DNA of 64,000 nucleotides. It comes from Kitasatospora acidiphila (GTDB taxonomy: Bacteria > Actinomycetota > Actinomycetes > Streptomycetales > Streptomycetaceae). The notes under the pieces were generated by a model. It was not told the DNA's origin. It did not search any database and worked only from the letters and a program-made list of their open reading frames with translations. This document shows positions 63,950 to 64,000 of this stretch, piece by piece. Both the position numbers and the translations under genes were made by a program. Numbering within the stretch: position 1 is the first letter of the stretch; the number at the start of each line of letters is the position of its first letter. Location: NCBI RefSeq assembly GCF_006636205.1, contig NZ_VIGB01000003.1, positions 6,450,501-6,514,500 of the forward strand, written 5' to 3'.

Positions 63950-64000
63950 CTAGTTGTAGGTGTCGCGGCCGCCGGACCTGGGCTGGTGGAGGAGGTGGTC
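63950..64000 (-). CDS. Possible C-terminal end of a further gene
   Basis: On the minus strand the last 51 bases read an open frame ending RDTYN and a TAG at 63950. The frame is too short to test, and no family can be assigned. It is listed only because the frame is open to the window edge and the next gene begins 62 bases downstream on the same strand. Confidence 0.25.
   Translation of the reverse strand, partial: DHLLHQPRSGGRDTYN

Overview
The window is a high-GC (roughly 72%) actinobacterial chromosome segment. Gene content and order match the conserved core of Streptomycetaceae (Streptomyces or Kitasatospora): macS-macR, trpEG, aroH, bfd-bfr, a PASTA kinase, thiOSG, thiE, metF, a MoxR/DUF58/transglutaminase operon, the division and cell wall cluster, ileS, lspA, rluD and dnaE. 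Genus assignment is inference from gene order and protein similarity recalled from family knowledge. No insertion sequence, prophage, tRNA, rRNA or CRISPR array was seen. The gene density is that of a core chromosome region.

Layout. 1-5.9 kb: an esterase, a lysophosphatidate acyltransferase, the MacS/MacR two-component pair and a fused anthranilate synthase (TrpE+TrpG) preceded by a Trp-Trp-Trp leader peptide and an attenuator hairpin. 5.9-9.1 kb: class II DAHP synthase, Bfd and bacterioferritin (tail to tail, iron box upstream of bfd), and a sulfite-oxidase-like molybdoprotein. 9.1-16 kb: a membrane Ser/Thr kinase with four PASTA domains, thiO-thiS-thiG behind a TPP riboswitch, an FAD/NAD ferredoxin reductase, and a small HTH protein overlapping thiE. 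16-22.5 kb: polyprenyl diphosphate synthase, metF, a membrane protein with a long Gln/Tyr-rich tail, a CrtI-like oxidoreductase, a HEPN protein, a methyltransferase and a DUF3040 protein. 22.5-28 kb: a TgpA-like transglutaminase, DUF58 protein, MoxR ATPase and beta-carbonic anhydrase, all on the minus strand. 28-46 kb: rsmH-ftsL-ftsI-murE-murF-mraY-murD-ftsW-murG-ftsQ-ftsZ-ylmE-sepF-sepG-divIVA, most of them overlapping or tightly spaced, with a long regulatory gap before ftsZ. 46-52.7 kb: ileS with a translational T-box leader, a DksA/TraR-type zinc finger protein, lspA, rluD and a GNAT protein. 52.7-64 kb: a LURP-one protein, an MscS channel, a single polypeptide joining an extracytoplasmic S15-type hydrolase to an ABC ATPase plus its permease, a dienelactone-hydrolase-like protein, a membrane protein, dnaE and a methyltransferase.

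How the genes work together. Two links supply aromatic amino acid synthesis (AroH to chorismate, TrpEG to anthranilate), each with its own control. Thiamine synthesis is split between a TPP-controlled thiazole operon and a thiE that is translationally coupled to a DNA-binding protein. The central block makes peptidoglycan precursors and the septal machinery and ends with DivIVA, the polar growth determinant. PASTA kinases of this kind sense muropeptides in other actinobacteria, so a functional link to that block is plausible but not shown here.

Data quality. Three genes (dnaE, the MoxR ATPase, the transglutaminase) each carry one apparent frameshift, and each is repaired by adding a single base at a short G/C run. 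Because dnaE encodes the essential replicative polymerase, these are most economically read as base-calling undercalls and not as real gene decay.
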